Shown here one piece after another: positions 38,673 to 48,212 of a DNA stretch of 64,000 nucleotides. The stretch comes from Oscillatoria princeps RMCB-10 (GTDB lineage: Bacteria > Cyanobacteriota > Cyanobacteriia > Cyanobacteriales > Oscillatoriaceae). The number at the start of each line of letters is the position of its first letter. Position 1 is the first letter of the stretch. The translations under genes were made by a program, and so were the position numbers. The DNA lies in NCBI GenBank assembly GCA_019359235.1, contig JAHHHT010000031.1:1-64000 (forward strand), given 5' to 3'. The notes beneath the pieces were generated by a model, which was given only the letters and a program-made list of their open reading frames with translations, was not told the origin of the DNA and did no database searches.

Positions 38673-39626
38673 TTACTTGTCGTACTGCTCGTAAGCCGCG
38701 ACAATCCTTTGCACCAGCGCGTGGCGCACCACATCTGCCTTAGAGAGGTGACAGAAAGCAATCCCCTCAACATTTTGCAGGATTTTCAGGGCCATGTCCA
38801 GACCCGAGGGCTGGTTAGCCGGCAAATCGGTCTGGGTGATGTCTCCGGTGACCACCATGCGGGAGCGGAACCCCAAGCGGGTAATCACCATTTTCATCTG
38901 AGCCGGCGTCGTATTTTGGGCTTCATCCAAAATCACAAAAGAGTTATTGAGGGTGCGGCCCCGCATGTAGGCCAAGGGAGCCACTTCAATCACCCCCCGT
39001 TCCATCAGACCGGCAATTTTTTCCGGCTCGATAAATTCGTAGAGGGCGTCATAGAGGGGGCGCAGGTAGGGATTGACTTTCTGCTGCAAATCTCCGGGAA
39101 GGAAACCCAGCCTCTCACCCGCTTCCACCGCCGGTCGCGTCAGGATCAGCCGCTCGTACTGATTGGCCAGCAGGGCGGAAACAGCCAGGACTGCCGCCAG
39201 GAAAGTCTTGCCGGTGCCGGCGGGACCGATACAGAACGTCAGGTCGTGGGCGCGCACCGCTTGCACATACTGCCGCTGGCGGAACGTTTTGGCGCGGATT
39301 TCGTCACCGCGACGGGTTTTGGCCAGGACGTCTTGCCGCAAATCCCGCAATTCCTCCTGCCGGTGGGTGTCTATGGCGTGGCGGGCGGTGAGGATATCCA
39401 CCTCGGAGACACTCTTGCCGTATTTCCAGAAGTCTTCCAGCTCGCGCACCAGCCGGCGGCACAGCTCCACTTGATTGGACGTTCCGGAAATCAGCAATTC
39501 TTGCCCCCGCAGCACCAGCAAAGCCCCGGTTTGTTTGGACAGGATTTTCAGATTTTCTTCTTGATTACCGCTGAGCGCCATAGCGCTATCAATGCTCGGC
39601 AACTGAATCGTCGTGCCGTCTGTCAT
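38673..39626 (-). CDS. phoH: PhoH-family ATPase
   Basis: 317 residues from the ATG at 39626; a TTG ten codons upstream is less likely. An N-terminal KH-like region (KQTGALLVLRGQELLISGTS) precedes the P-loop domain with Walker A IGPAGTGKTFLA (about 133-144), the RPAVEAGERLGFLPGD motif, Walker B VILDEAQNTTPAQ and GDITQTDLP. PhoH proteins are ATPases linked to RNA metabolism and, in some bacteria, phosphate limitation. Full length and intact. Confidence 0.92.
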   Translation of the reverse strand: MTDGTTIQLPSIDSAMALSGNQEENLKILSKQTGALLVLRGQELLISGTSNQVELCRRLVRELEDFWKYGKSVSEVDILTARHAIDTHRQEELRDLRQDVLAKTRRGDEIRAKTFRQRQYVQAVRAHDLTFCIGPAGTGKTFLAAVLAVSALLANQYERLILTRPAVEAGERLGFLPGDLQQKVNPYLRPLYDALYEFIEPEKIAGLMERGVIEVAPLAYMRGRTLNNSFVILDEAQNTTPAQMKMVITRLGFRSRMVVTGDITQTDLPANQPSGLDMALKILQNVEGIAFCHLSKADVVRHALVQRIVAAYEQYDK

Positions 39627-39798
39627 GCCAACTTTCTTCTCCAAACTTTGGCCCAATTGCCCTTTCCCAGTTTGCCACCAAAAAACTGTCAGAAGACGCC
39701 TGGAGCGTGGCAGTTGCTCTCGCCGGTCAGGCGTCTCTTTCAGGACGACATCCCACGAGTTTGTGAAACTTTGGGGTTCTAGCCGATCACCATTTATT

Positions 39799-39972
39799 TT
39801 AACCCGTGCGCTTGCGGGCTGCTTCCGCGAGCGAGCTGGCGACGGTGGCTAGGCTTTTCCTAGCGTTCCCGATGCTTGAGATCGGAAAGAATCCCTGCCT
39901 TCTGAATTTTCTGGTTGAACCGTCTTAACGCCGAGTCAATGGACTCATTTTCTCCTGACGGACGTCTGCCAC
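39799..39972 (-). pseudogene. rpsU: Ribosomal protein bS21-like gene with three lesions
   Basis: Too short and broken for ordinary ORF calling. From a GTG at 39972 (GGAGG at 39985-39989, 12 bp upstream) the ancestral protein reads MADVR, then after a lost base [20 protein letters not shown] and [11 protein letters not shown], then a TAG where bS21 proteins have Tyr, then EKPSHRRQLAR, an extra G, and EAARKRTG followed by TAA at 39799. The [10 protein letters not shown] and GILSDLK motifs are diagnostic of bS21. The remaining open piece (39860-40003) would give 47 residues with a changed N-terminus. Another bS21 gene must exist elsewhere if the protein is needed. Confidence 0.75.
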
Positions 39973-40003
39973 TTGCTGTTTTCACCTCCAAAGCAACCAT
40001 CAT

Positions 40004-40945
40004 CAGTTAAGTTCCCGGGGTCGGGGCGCTTCCGCTGTCTGACTCCATTTTATCGGGAAACCGCCAGAATACCTCCTACCGGCGGCGAGAGGGCGAGCGA
40101 GGGCGGGACGCTGCGTGCTGACTTTTCTCAACCCCATCTCAGACAGTGCAAATATTGGTCTGAGAGGCGATGCCCCCGGCAGACTTCGGTGGCACTTTCC
40201 TTGGATCTGCCTCAATCAATCGGGCGAAAAGGTTTTGCTTGACCCGCTCATCCCCAAAAAGGTAGTGCGCAAGCGGCAGTGATTTTTTGAAACGCTTGGG
40301 CGCGCATCGCGAAGGAAGGATCGGAAGAGCTGATCTCTAGCTTTCGTCTTCCTTTTTTCTTGAGGAGCGAGACTTAGGCAAGACCCATCGCGAGTGCCGG
40401 ACGCTTAATATTCTATAGGGCTAACTAACGATAACAAACTGGCGCTGGCAGTCATAACTTTAGTCCTTACCTCATGCAGTCAGGACTGAAGCCCTGACTG
40501 CAAACGCCCTTATCCAGTCTGCGCTAAGTGTCCAGATCCCCCCGTCAGGTCTTCCTCCCGTTGCCCCAGGGGAATTTGTGACGGCTTGCTGCCGGCCAGG
40601 GCCTTTAGTTGCGTTCGGGGCTGTTTAAGTTCTAAGTATTTTTTTAACTTTTATGAAATTTATAAGCGAAAGAGCAAATGATTGCGCTATGGTTGGTTCA
40701 GTCAGCTATCCGCTCCGTGGACATTTAAAAAGCATAAGCCCCAGCCTCATCCCCGGTTAGGAGAGGGGGAGACATTGCCCATCCCCCCACTGGCAGACCG
40801 TCTGCGCCAGCGGAGATGGACAGGGCAGGAGGCCCAGTAAGCTTACAAAAATAACTGTCCCGTTTTCAGCAGGTTCCTGCAGTCTTGTTGGGTTAATCCG
40901 GTTTCCCGAATTCGAGTAACTCAATTAGAAAGGAGTCAAAGAATA
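40004..40945. other. Gene-poor region
   Basis: 942 bp between the bS21 remnant and the cyanovirin gene. It contains a hairpin at about 40478-40503 (GCAGTCAGG and CCCTGACTGC arms) of the AGTCAGGACTGAAG type and several open frames without protein character. No gene was recognised; some of it may be decayed coding sequence. Confidence 0.5.
40930..40935 (+). promoter_or_regulatory. Strong ribosome binding site of the cyanovirin-like gene
   Basis: AAGGAG ten bases before the ATG at 40946, one of the clearest Shine-Dalgarno matches in the window. It fixes the start. Confidence 0.7.
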
Positions 40946-41266
40946 ATGAGTAGCAGCTATCAATTGACTTGCCAGGATATAACAATTAATGGCAACGTGC
41001 TGTCAGCCGTTTGTCAAAGGAGGGATGGGGCGTGTAATGAGACAGCTCTGGTTTTAATGGGAATTGAAAATATTGATGGAGTCCTGACAGTTACTGACCC
41101 CAGCCAAGAGGCGAGTTTCCATCTCAGTTCCGAAAATATTTCTGTTGATGGAGATGTTCTGTCCGCTGAGTGTCGCACCAGAGATGGTGACTGGGTGCCA
41201 AGCGAGATAACCCTAAATGGAATTGAGAATATTGATGGAGTCCTGACTTACACAGGTGAGCCGTAG
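40946..41266 (+). CDS. Cyanovirin-N homologue (CVNH) lectin-like protein
   Basis: 106 residues in two tandem repeats of about 50: YQLTCQDITINGNVLSAVCQ...GIENIDGVLTV and FHLSSENISVDGDVLSAECR...GIENIDGVLTY. The ENIDG strand, spacing and length match cyanovirin-N, which binds high-mannose glycans. Cyanovirin-N has one disulfide per repeat. Here repeat 1 keeps Cys9 and Cys23, but repeat 2 has Ser61 in place of its first Cys while Cys76 remains; an extra Cys30 is present, so an alternative bond is possible. No signal peptide is seen. A clear terminator follows, so this is a single-gene unit. Confidence 0.88.
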   Translation: MSSSYQLTCQDITINGNVLSAVCQRRDGACNETALVLMGIENIDGVLTVTDPSQEASFHLSSENISVDGDVLSAECRTRDGDWVPSEITLNGIENIDGVLTYTGEP

Positions 41267-41307
41267 GTTAAAGTTTGGCCTCACAAGTCAGAATCTGTGA
41301 AAATCAA

Positions 41308-41337
41308 CCCGCCCGGGCGCACTGGGCGGGCATTTTT
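41308..41337 (+). terminator. Rho-independent terminator after the CVNH gene
   Basis: Stem CCCGCCC (41308-41314) and GGGCGGG (41324-41330), 9-nt loop, followed by CATTTTT. It lies about 40 bp after the CVNH stop codon. Confidence 0.85.
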
Positions 41338-41560
41338 GCCCCGGCTCCAAACAACCAAAACATTTTAAAAACTTGCCTTAGCGCTCGCGGTGCTTCGCAC
41401 AGTCAAGCCACAGAAACTCTTTGGAAAAATCAAATATGACTCAAGAAATTCCGCCTGACCCCACCCCCTCGTTCAGGGCGACCGCAAGGATCGCCCCGTA
41501 AGCCTGGGAATGTCGGGGTATTTGGGGGAGCGCCTGCCAAATAGCGACCCTTTTCCCGAG

Positions 41561-41980
41561 TTAACTCGAATCGCGAGGGCCGGATCTCGAAGAAGAAGAC
41601 CTGGGGACACTTGACCGGCGGGCTTGAGGTTTTGGCCCCCTAGGTGCCGGTGGTCGGCTCGGCGGCGGAATATCCCGCGCCCCCGCCGCGCCTCCGTAGA
41701 TATCCAGGTAAACAGATTGGCCAACTGTTCGGGCCGACGCTTCCAGCACTGTCCGGATCGCCTGAATGTTGCGTCCGCCCCGACCGAAGACACGCCCTTT
41801 ATCCTCACCTTCCAAGGCCACGCGGAGCCAGACCTTGGGCCGGCTGGGTGACATTTCGCAGTCCACTTTCAAGGAATCCGGCGAGTCTAAAAAGGGCTCG
41901 ACTAAAAACCGTACCAGTCCAGCGTAGTCTGCGCCGGCACTGGCGGGTGGGGACTCGAAGTTCGCAGATAAATCAGCCAC
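41561..41980 (-). CDS. khpA: KH-domain RNA-binding protein (KhpA-like)
   Basis: 139 residues. The KH type II fold is at about 18-100 with the [20 protein letters not shown] loop (GxxG). A Pro/Arg/Ser-rich basic tail follows (about 100-139), longer than in typical KhpA. Its start overlaps the end of rpsP by 8 bp, the common arrangement of rpsP-khpA. In other bacteria KhpA pairs with KhpB to bind RNA and affect cell division or translation; here only the association with ribosomal and SRP genes can be seen. Confidence 0.88.
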   Translation of the reverse strand: MADLSANFESPPASAGADYAGLVRFLVEPFLDSPDSLKVDCEMSPSRPKVWLRVALEGEDKGRVFGRGGRNIQAIRTVLEASARTVGQSVYLDIYGGAAGARDIPPPSRPPAPRGPKPQARRSSVPRSSSSRSGPRDSS

Positions 41981-42221
41981 TGACTTGCTCGAAGATATTC
42001 GCTTTTTTGAGAATGCTGCGCACAGTCTCCGTCGGTTGGGCTCCCTGTTTCAGGCGGTTGACAATCGCTGGCTCGTTTAACTTGGTTTCATTCGTTCTGG
42101 GGTTGTAGAAGCCCAGTTCTTCCAGAGGACGCCCATCCCGGCGAGAGGTGCTGTTTATCGCTACGATTCGGTAGCTGACTTCCTGCTTTTTGCCGTATCG
42201 CTTCAATCGCAGTTTGATCAT
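41973..42221 (-). CDS. rpsP: 30S ribosomal protein bS16
   Basis: 82 residues: [36 protein letters not shown] and the [17 protein letters not shown] segment are diagnostic. It lies downstream of ffh on the same strand (173 bp gap) and upstream of khpA (8-bp overlap), the conserved ffh-rpsP-khpA order. Confidence 0.98.
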   Translation of the reverse strand: MIKLRLKRYGKKQEVSYRIVAINSTSRRDGRPLEELGFYNPRTNETKLNEPAIVNRLKQGAQPTETVRSILKKANIFEQVSG

Positions 42222-42394
42222 GTTGATGTTGATGCTTTGTACTCCAGTTATGATTTTAAGCTATCAGCTATCCGCTATCAGCTTTTAAATTTCACCGGCT
42301 TGAGCCCACCATTATACCACTAGAAAGCCCGCAGCCGCAAGCCTAACACAGCTGCCGGCTGAAAGCTTCTTGCATCGTTGCTGGGGAGCGACCG

Positions 42395-43837
42395 CTAAAG
42401 CGTCCCGAACCCCTTCTTTTTCTTTTCCTTTTTCTTTTTCTTCTGAGGGTTCGCGCCTGTGGGGTAGCCTCGCCAGCCCGGTTGTGGCGGGCGGTTGCCG
42501 CCCCAAGGCCCGCCGGCCATGCCCCCCATTCCCGGCAGTTGACCCTGACCCATCTGCTGCATCAGCGTGCGCATCTTGGTGAAATCAGTCACCAGCTTGC
42601 TCACTTCCGCCTCACTGTAGCCCGAGCCGCGAGCGATGCGGCGGCGGCGGCTGGGAGTTCCCGCCAGCAAATCCGGGTGGCGGCGCTCCTCAGGGGTCAT
42701 GGAATTAATCATCGCCTCAGCCTGTTTCAGCTGGGCTTCTCCCTGCTGCAGCTGGTCGTCCGTCAGCTTGTTCATCCCCGGAATCAGCTTCAGCAGACCG
42801 CCGAGAGACCCCATGTTCTTCATCAGCCGCATCTGCTTGAGGAAGTCGGTGAAGTCAAACTTAGCCGTGAGGATTTTCTCCTGCATCTTCTCGGCATCTG
42901 AGAGATCGACCGCCTCAGCGGCTTTCTCCACCAGGGTGACCACATCCCCCATGCCCAGAATCCGAGAAGCCATCCGGTCTGGATAGAACGGTTGCAGCGC
43001 CTCCACCTTTTCGCCGACACCGACAAACTTAATCGGCGCTCCCGAAACTCGCCGAACCGACAGCGCCGCACCCCCCCGGCTGTCCCCATCCAGCTTAGTC
43101 AGGATAGCGCCGGTGATGCCAATCCGCTCGTGGAAGGTGCGGGTGAGGGAAGCCGCTTCCTGACCCGTCATGGCGTCCACCACCAGCAGGGTTTCGTGGG
43201 GCTTGACAGTTTCCTTAATCCGTGCTAGCTCTGCCATCATCTCCTGGTCGATTTGCAGGCGACCGGCAGTATCAATAATCACGGTATCCACACCATCTGC
43301 TTGAGCCCGCTCGACGCCAGCGCGAGCGATCTCCACCGGGTTAGTGCTGGTGCCCATTTCAAACACCGGCACCCCGATCTGCTTGCCCAGAGTCAGCAGC
43401 TGGTCAATAGCCGCTGGGCGGTAGATGTCAGTCGCCACAAGCAGGGCGCTGCGATTGAGCTTGCGCAGGTGTAAAGCCAGCTTAGCTGACGCCGTTGTTT
43501 TACCGGTGCCCTGCAACCCTGCCATCAGCACAATTGTCGGGGCGGAATCCGCTTTGGCCAGAGGGACATTCGTTTCCCCCATCACCGCCACCAGTTCGTC
43601 ATGGACAATCTTGACGAACTGCTGCGCCGGTCGCACCCCGGAGAGCACCTCTGCTCCCTGCGCCTTGGCTTCCACCTCGGCAATAAATTCCTTGACCACC
43701 TGAAGATTCACATCCGCTTCCAGGAGGGCGCGGCGGACATCCCGCAGAGCCTCTTGGATGTTGGACTCCGAAATCTTGTCCTGACCCCGCAGTTTTTTCC
43801 AGGCACCTTCTAAGCGTTCAGCAAGGGCGTCAAACAT
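42395..43837 (-). CDS. ffh: Signal recognition particle GTPase Ffh (SRP54)
   Basis: 480 residues: N domain (1-90), G domain with GLQGTGKTTASAKLALHL, DTAGRLQID, TKLDGDSRGGAALSV, and the Met-rich M domain (LMKNMGSLGGLLKLIPGMNK, RRRRIARGSGYSEAEV). It binds signal sequences and SRP RNA and targets ribosomes to FtsY. The C-terminus carries a Gly/Met/Pro-rich stretch and a Lys-rich tail (QKKKKKEKKKKGFG) typical of cyanobacterial Ffh. Intact. Confidence 0.98.
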   Translation of the reverse strand: MFDALAERLEGAWKKLRGQDKISESNIQEALRDVRRALLEADVNLQVVKEFIAEVEAKAQGAEVLSGVRPAQQFVKIVHDELVAVMGETNVPLAKADSAPTIVLMAGLQGTGKTTASAKLALHLRKLNRSALLVATDIYRPAAIDQLLTLGKQIGVPVFEMGTSTNPVEIARAGVERAQADGVDTVIIDTAGRLQIDQEMMAELARIKETVKPHETLLVVDAMTGQEAASLTRTFHERIGITGAILTKLDGDSRGGAALSVRRVSGAPIKFVGVGEKVEALQPFYPDRMASRILGMGDVVTLVEKAAEAVDLSDAEKMQEKILTAKFDFTDFLKQMRLMKNMGSLGGLLKLIPGMNKLTDDQLQQGEAQLKQAEAMINSMTPEERRHPDLLAGTPSRRRRIARGSGYSEAEVSKLVTDFTKMRTLMQQMGQGQLPGMGGMAGGPWGGNRPPQPGWRGYPTGANPQKKKKKEKKKKGFGTL

Positions 43838-44639
43838 AAATCGATATGGGCTAGCTAGTTCCTTTACTATAGTGACACTGCCGAGGGGGGGTTTATCCCA
43901 CCCTCTCGCTGGCTGACAGATATTTCGGGTCAGCTCCGCCCCTGCAGGTTAACGCCCGAGAAAGGCGCAGGCTTCTAACCGACTCCCGCCGTCTAGCCCG
44001 CTCCCATCTGGGAACCCTGGTGCCTTTTGGCAGCTGGCGGTTGACAAATTCCCGCTCTTAACCAGATTTGAGGACTTGAGCGAATCGCCGCCAGCCCCCC
44101 ACAACAGGTTTTGCCTGCGCCGTGGAGTTATGAGTGCTGGCCTTTGAGGCGGTTGGGCCAAACCCCACACCGGCTCTTGACTTGTCTGGATACTGCACAA
44201 AAGGTATAACACGCTTCAAAACCCAGAACTTAGCTGCCGGCGCTTTCACGCCCATTCTCTTTCAGGGGAATGGGAATTCCCGGCACCTTCTTTCAACCCA
44301 ACAAGCGATGTCCAGAAAGCGTCCCGCCCGGGTGATTTGCAGGCCCCTCTTCTTTGGAAGCCGGTGAGCGCAGCTTGCTGCATGCGGTCACTCAACTTTT
44401 GTTGCGGGTTTTGACTGTTCGCGAACAATTTCTCCCCCATCCCGCCAGCGAACGCAGCGCTTCGCACCAGGCGACAGAACCCCGACTGGCGCGAACCAGT
44501 TGCCAAGCGCTCCTCTGTGCGGGCAGGCAGATTTGACAGGGGCGTGGTGTGTTACCCTCTTATGCTAAGGGTGCATCTATCTTCACAAAACAACCGCCTG
44601 GGCCTTGAGCCGGTGTGACATTCAGGCCGCAAGCCTTGA
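43838..44639. other. Gene-poor region upstream of ffh
   Basis: 802 bp. A GTAGGGGCGGG-type element lies at about 43880-43950 in reverse orientation, close to the ffh start. The remainder has short open frames on both strands with no family features; decayed coding sequence is possible but I could not name it. Confidence 0.5.
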
Positions 44640-45290
44640 AGGCTCCGCTGTAGCGCTACTCATAAAACAGGTCTCGCCCATTGCCCTTACCAGCCGGCTG
44701 AATATCTCTGGCGCATGATTCTGCTCTCTGTCAAAAAACCCTGTTGCTCTGCTAGTAGCAACAAAACAGTTAAGAGCAGCGTCAACCGGCATATTGCCTG
44801 GTATAAATATCAGGTCGGTATCTGGCACGCCCCTCAGTGAGTCCAATCAAGTCAGTAAACGTATCGAAGTCAATGCTCCCATCTGTCAAGCTCTGACCTC
44901 AGGCCGACTGTAACAGCATCCGTTCTCAGTGCGAACATGCGCCTTCATTTTCCCTTTGTATGCCTTTATACCAAAGTCACCGATGAGGGGATTGTTACCG
45001 AAAGCACCAACCTGCAGGCAATCCTTTTTACCCCCCCGTAAAGTGTCGCTGCCGTATCCTGCCGAGAGCGCAATTGTGGGCCATTTTGCCGGCACCCAAT
45101 TCACGGTTTGCGCCTCCTTCAAACCTCTTGTTTGTGATTGTCCCTACCATCGGGAAGGATGTTGTGGCCACGCCCGCCGGCCCCGCGCGTCGAAAGTCGG
45201 CTTGCTTATCCGCTGTTTGTCCGACGGGCCTCGCACAGTATCATTTGCCGAGAGGGATGGCCATCTGACTGCCTTAATTAAGGAGTTCGG
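44640..45290 (-). pseudogene. Decayed RTX calcium-binding-repeat gene, C-terminal part
   Basis: Minus-strand pieces in several frames: SANDTVRGPSD, GRGHNILPDGRDN, YGSDTLRGGKKD, AFGNNPLIGDFGIKAY and VRTENG, then after a frameshift IDFDTFTDLIGLTEG and after another GVPDTDLIFIPGN. This is the normal order of an RTX repeat block followed by its C-terminal cap. Stops and frameshifts show that it is dead. It resembles the RTX block of the intact giant gene at the left of the window in type, not in detail. Confidence 0.65.
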
Positions 45291-45665
45291 AAGGCGCGAA
45301 TCGCGCCGGCGGGTTGGATTGCGTTGGGGTTGAAGCCAAAAAAGTCAAAAAAGTTGGCTCAAAGAAAGGGTGGACAGAAGGGGTGGTTAGAGATAAAGGC
45401 TGTTCAGGCGAGCGACAGTGTTCTTCCTTGAGTGGAAGAATAGGAGAGCTGTCTCTACCAGCATTGCTTCCGGCTCGCGAGCGCGTTTCTGACAGGAGAC
45501 TGCGCTCCTGAGCAATCGCTCAGTAAAAAATCGGCTGACAGCTTGGATAAAGAGCGGTTAAATTGATGGAAAATCTGTACTGACAGGCACTTATCTATCG
45601 GTAAAAAACGCGAGCGCAGTTGTTTTTTTAGATTCTTATACGATTAAGATTCAAGGTGCAGATCC
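45291..45665. other. Upstream region of the PAS/GAF gene
   Basis: 375 bp without a gene. The last 120 bp are more AT-rich and include TTTTTTTAGATTCTTATACG about 30-50 bp before the next start, a plausible promoter area. Confidence 0.3.
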
Positions 45666-48068
45666 ATGTCTACCTCCGAGTCCACTGTACATCGGTTGAA
45701 CAGCCAAAGTGAAAGAGAACTGGGTGTCGGGAATAGCGGCCAACCGGGGAAAGAGCCCTGTGACTCAAACTGCGCACAAAACATTGACCAAATTTTGGAG
45801 GCAATGGCTGCCCAACTGCCCGAATCGCGTCAAATCGAACAGCTGAGATCCTGGAAGAGGAATATAGACTGGCTCAGTTGTTTTCAGCACTCGACGCGGC
45901 TGTTGATGGCGGCGATTGAGCCGGGAACTCTTCGCGTGCGGTATGCGAATGACGCCTTTTGCCGGCTGACCGGCATCGAAGCCGACACCCCGGGTGCCGG
46001 CGCGAACGGTGACGGCGGTGTGCGGAAGAAAATAATGCTGTTCGATCTGTTCCCAGAATTGGATAAAGCCGCCCAAGAGCGCTTGTACCGGCGTCACGTC
46101 CTGCATCTAGTTCTCAGCCAGCTGTACCAGATCGACCTGCGGGAGTGGCGGCTGCTCGACGAGCCGGTCACGGTGACCCTCAACAGCCCCCTTTACCAAG
46201 AGCCGCGCTATATCGAATTTTGGCTGGACTCCGACCAGCTGAAAGTTTCCCGCATCAAACCCAAGATAGATGAGTTTGCCGATTTGAAGCTACAGCAGTT
46301 GGGGGTGGGAGAGGGGAGCCGCCCCGTGAGCGAACTGAGCTGGCCAGACCTGGAGCGCCGGCTGAAGTTAGAGAACTACCGGATAGAAGGATTGCTGCTG
46401 CTCGAGGGGTTCGACGTCACACAGCAGGAGACAATGCGCCGCCTGACTCAGCTGCTGATTGAGCGGGATTCGATTCTGCGCCCAGATAAATTTAAGCAAA
46501 TTAACCGGCGCTTGCGAGCGCTATTTCGGGCCCGGAACACGGTCATCCTCAGTGCGGAACGCGAGCAGGCCCAGCTTTTTTGGGGCGAGGGGGGGGAGTT
46601 AAGCCCTGCCGTTTATGCAATGCAGTCCCTGCAAGGGTCCCACTTCGTGCGAGCGGCCAAAGCGAATCAAGTCTGGAACGTTCCCGATCTGAGTGCGGAC
46701 TGCCAAACTGAGTGCGAGCGCTTGCTTTTGGAAACGGGCGTCCGCTCCATGTTGCTGATCCCGCTAGTGGTCAAAGCAGTGGAAGCGGGGCCTGGAAGCG
46801 GCCAGCTGGCCGGTTTAGTCGGGCTGACAAGCGACCGGCCATACAACTTCAACAGCGTTGACTGCAAGCACGCCCAAGCTTTAATCCCCGCACTGATAAC
46901 CGCCCTGCGCCAAGCGATTCAGCAGCGAGTGACGCGACTCCACAATATCCACCCAGCCGTCGAGTGGCGGTTTTTGCAGGAAGCCGAACGGCGCAGCTGG
47001 GGACTGCCGCCCGAACCGATTGTCTTTGCTGATGTCTACCCGCTGTATGGCATTTCTGACATTCGGGGCTCCTCAGAGGAGCGCAACCAGGCCATCCAAA
47101 CGGATTTGCTAGAACAATTTCGGTTGGGACTGGCGGTGGTAGAAGCCGTTTGCCAATCCCAAGAAAGTGCCTTCGGCGAGCAGCTGCGCCTGGATGTGTT
47201 CCACTATATGGAGCAGTTGCAGGGCCAAGTGACTGTTGATGCTGAAGTCACCGCTATCCAGTATCTTAAAGAGCACCTGGAAATCTACTTTGACTACTTT
47301 GCCCAGTGCGGGCCGGCTGCTTTAGCGGCGGTGGAAGCCTACCGGCTTGGCTGTGCCAACGATCGCGGGTGTGTTTACGCCGCCCGCGCCCGCTATGACC
47401 AGACGATAAACCAGATTAACCAGCTCCTGCGGGAAACTTGGGATCGCTGGCAAGTTCGCATGCAGCAAATCACCCGCCACTACTGCGATATAGAGTGTAC
47501 CGACGGCATCGATCACATGATTTATGCGGGGGCATCGATTGACCCCAAATTTACCCCTTTCCACCTGCGCAGTCTGCGCTACGAGCAACTGCGGGCCGTC
47601 TGCGACTGTGCCAGGACGGCCTTCCACATTCAACAAGAGTGCGGCACGCAGATGCAGGTCACCCATCTGGTCTTGGTGCAGGACGCAACAGTGGACATTT
47701 TTCACGACGAACAAACCGAAAGCCTCTTTGACGTCCGGGGCACGCGCGACACCCGCTACGAAATTGTCAAGAAGCGCATTGACAAGGCTATTGACGCCCA
47801 GACCCAAACTCGCATCACCCAACCGGGCATGCTGACCTTGGTCTACTCCACTGAGGCCGAGTGGGCGCAATACCAAGAGTACCTGCGCTACTTAGCTCGT
47901 GAAGGCTGGGTGGATACGGAAATTGAATGCGGCATGGTGGAGCAACTGCAAGGAGTCAGCGGTCTGAGGTTTGCCCGCGTTCGCGTCCTGCCGGCACCCG
48001 AAAAGCAGCCCGACCCCAATCTTAACGGGCCTGCTGCCAGCGGCAAGCCTGAAAATATACACTTGTAA
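45666..48068 (+). CDS. PAS/GAF-domain protein with an uncharacterised conserved C-terminal half
   Basis: 800 residues, no membrane span. A PAS-like segment (about 75-200: RLLMAAIEPGTLRVRYANDA, LTGIEA) precedes a GAF-like domain (about 285-425: INRRLRALFRARNTVILSAE, GVRSMLLIPLVVK). The second half (about 430-790) has no domain I recognise. It contains ADVYPLYGISDIRGSSEERN, a Cys-rich stretch and a C-terminal part ending VRVLP. No kinase, cyclase or output domain is visible, so the signal must go to a partner. It appears monocistronic. Confidence 0.7.
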   Translation: MSTSESTVHRLNSQSERELGVGNSGQPGKEPCDSNCAQNIDQILEAMAAQLPESRQIEQLRSWKRNIDWLSCFQHSTRLLMAAIEPGTLRVRYANDAFCRLTGIEADTPGAGANGDGGVRKKIMLFDLFPELDKAAQERLYRRHVLHLVLSQLYQIDLREWRLLDEPVTVTLNSPLYQEPRYIEFWLDSDQLKVSRIKPKIDEFADLKLQQLGVGEGSRPVSELSWPDLERRLKLENYRIEGLLLLEGFDVTQQETMRRLTQLLIERDSILRPDKFKQINRRLRALFRARNTVILSAEREQAQLFWGEGGELSPAVYAMQSLQGSHFVRAAKANQVWNVPDLSADCQTECERLLLETGVRSMLLIPLVVKAVEAGPGSGQLAGLVGLTSDRPYNFNSVDCKHAQALIPALITALRQAIQQRVTRLHNIHPAVEWRFLQEAERRSWGLPPEPIVFADVYPLYGISDIRGSSEERNQAIQTDLLEQFRLGLAVVEAVCQSQESAFGEQLRLDVFHYMEQLQGQVTVDAEVTAIQYLKEHLEIYFDYFAQCGPAALAAVEAYRLGCANDRGCVYAARARYDQTINQINQLLRETWDRWQVRMQQITRHYCDIECTDGIDHMIYAGASIDPKFTPFHLRSLRYEQLRAVCDCARTAFHIQQECGTQMQVTHLVLVQDATVDIFHDEQTESLFDVRGTRDTRYEIVKKRIDKAIDAQTQTRITQPGMLTLVYSTEAEWAQYQEYLRYLAREGWVDTEIECGMVEQLQGVSGLRFARVRVLPAPEKQPDPNLNGPAASGKPENIHL

Positions 48069-48212
48069 TTTGCATATTTATAACTCTGGGTAGCGGAGGT
48101 AAAGATGCTATTCGACCGTCGCAAATTTCCTTTGATACCCAGGTTAAAGGATAATAATATGCAAAATCAGTGCATAGGCTATCTGCTTGCCCCTGACGGT
48201 TAGCCCGCCGCA

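Noticed and set aside
38709-39782. 357-codon plus-strand open frame
   Set aside because: It is the antisense shadow of phoH.
43960-44560. Transposase (TnpB-type) remnant
   Set aside because: Some minus-strand pieces looked suggestive, but no catalytic motif or terminal structure could be found.
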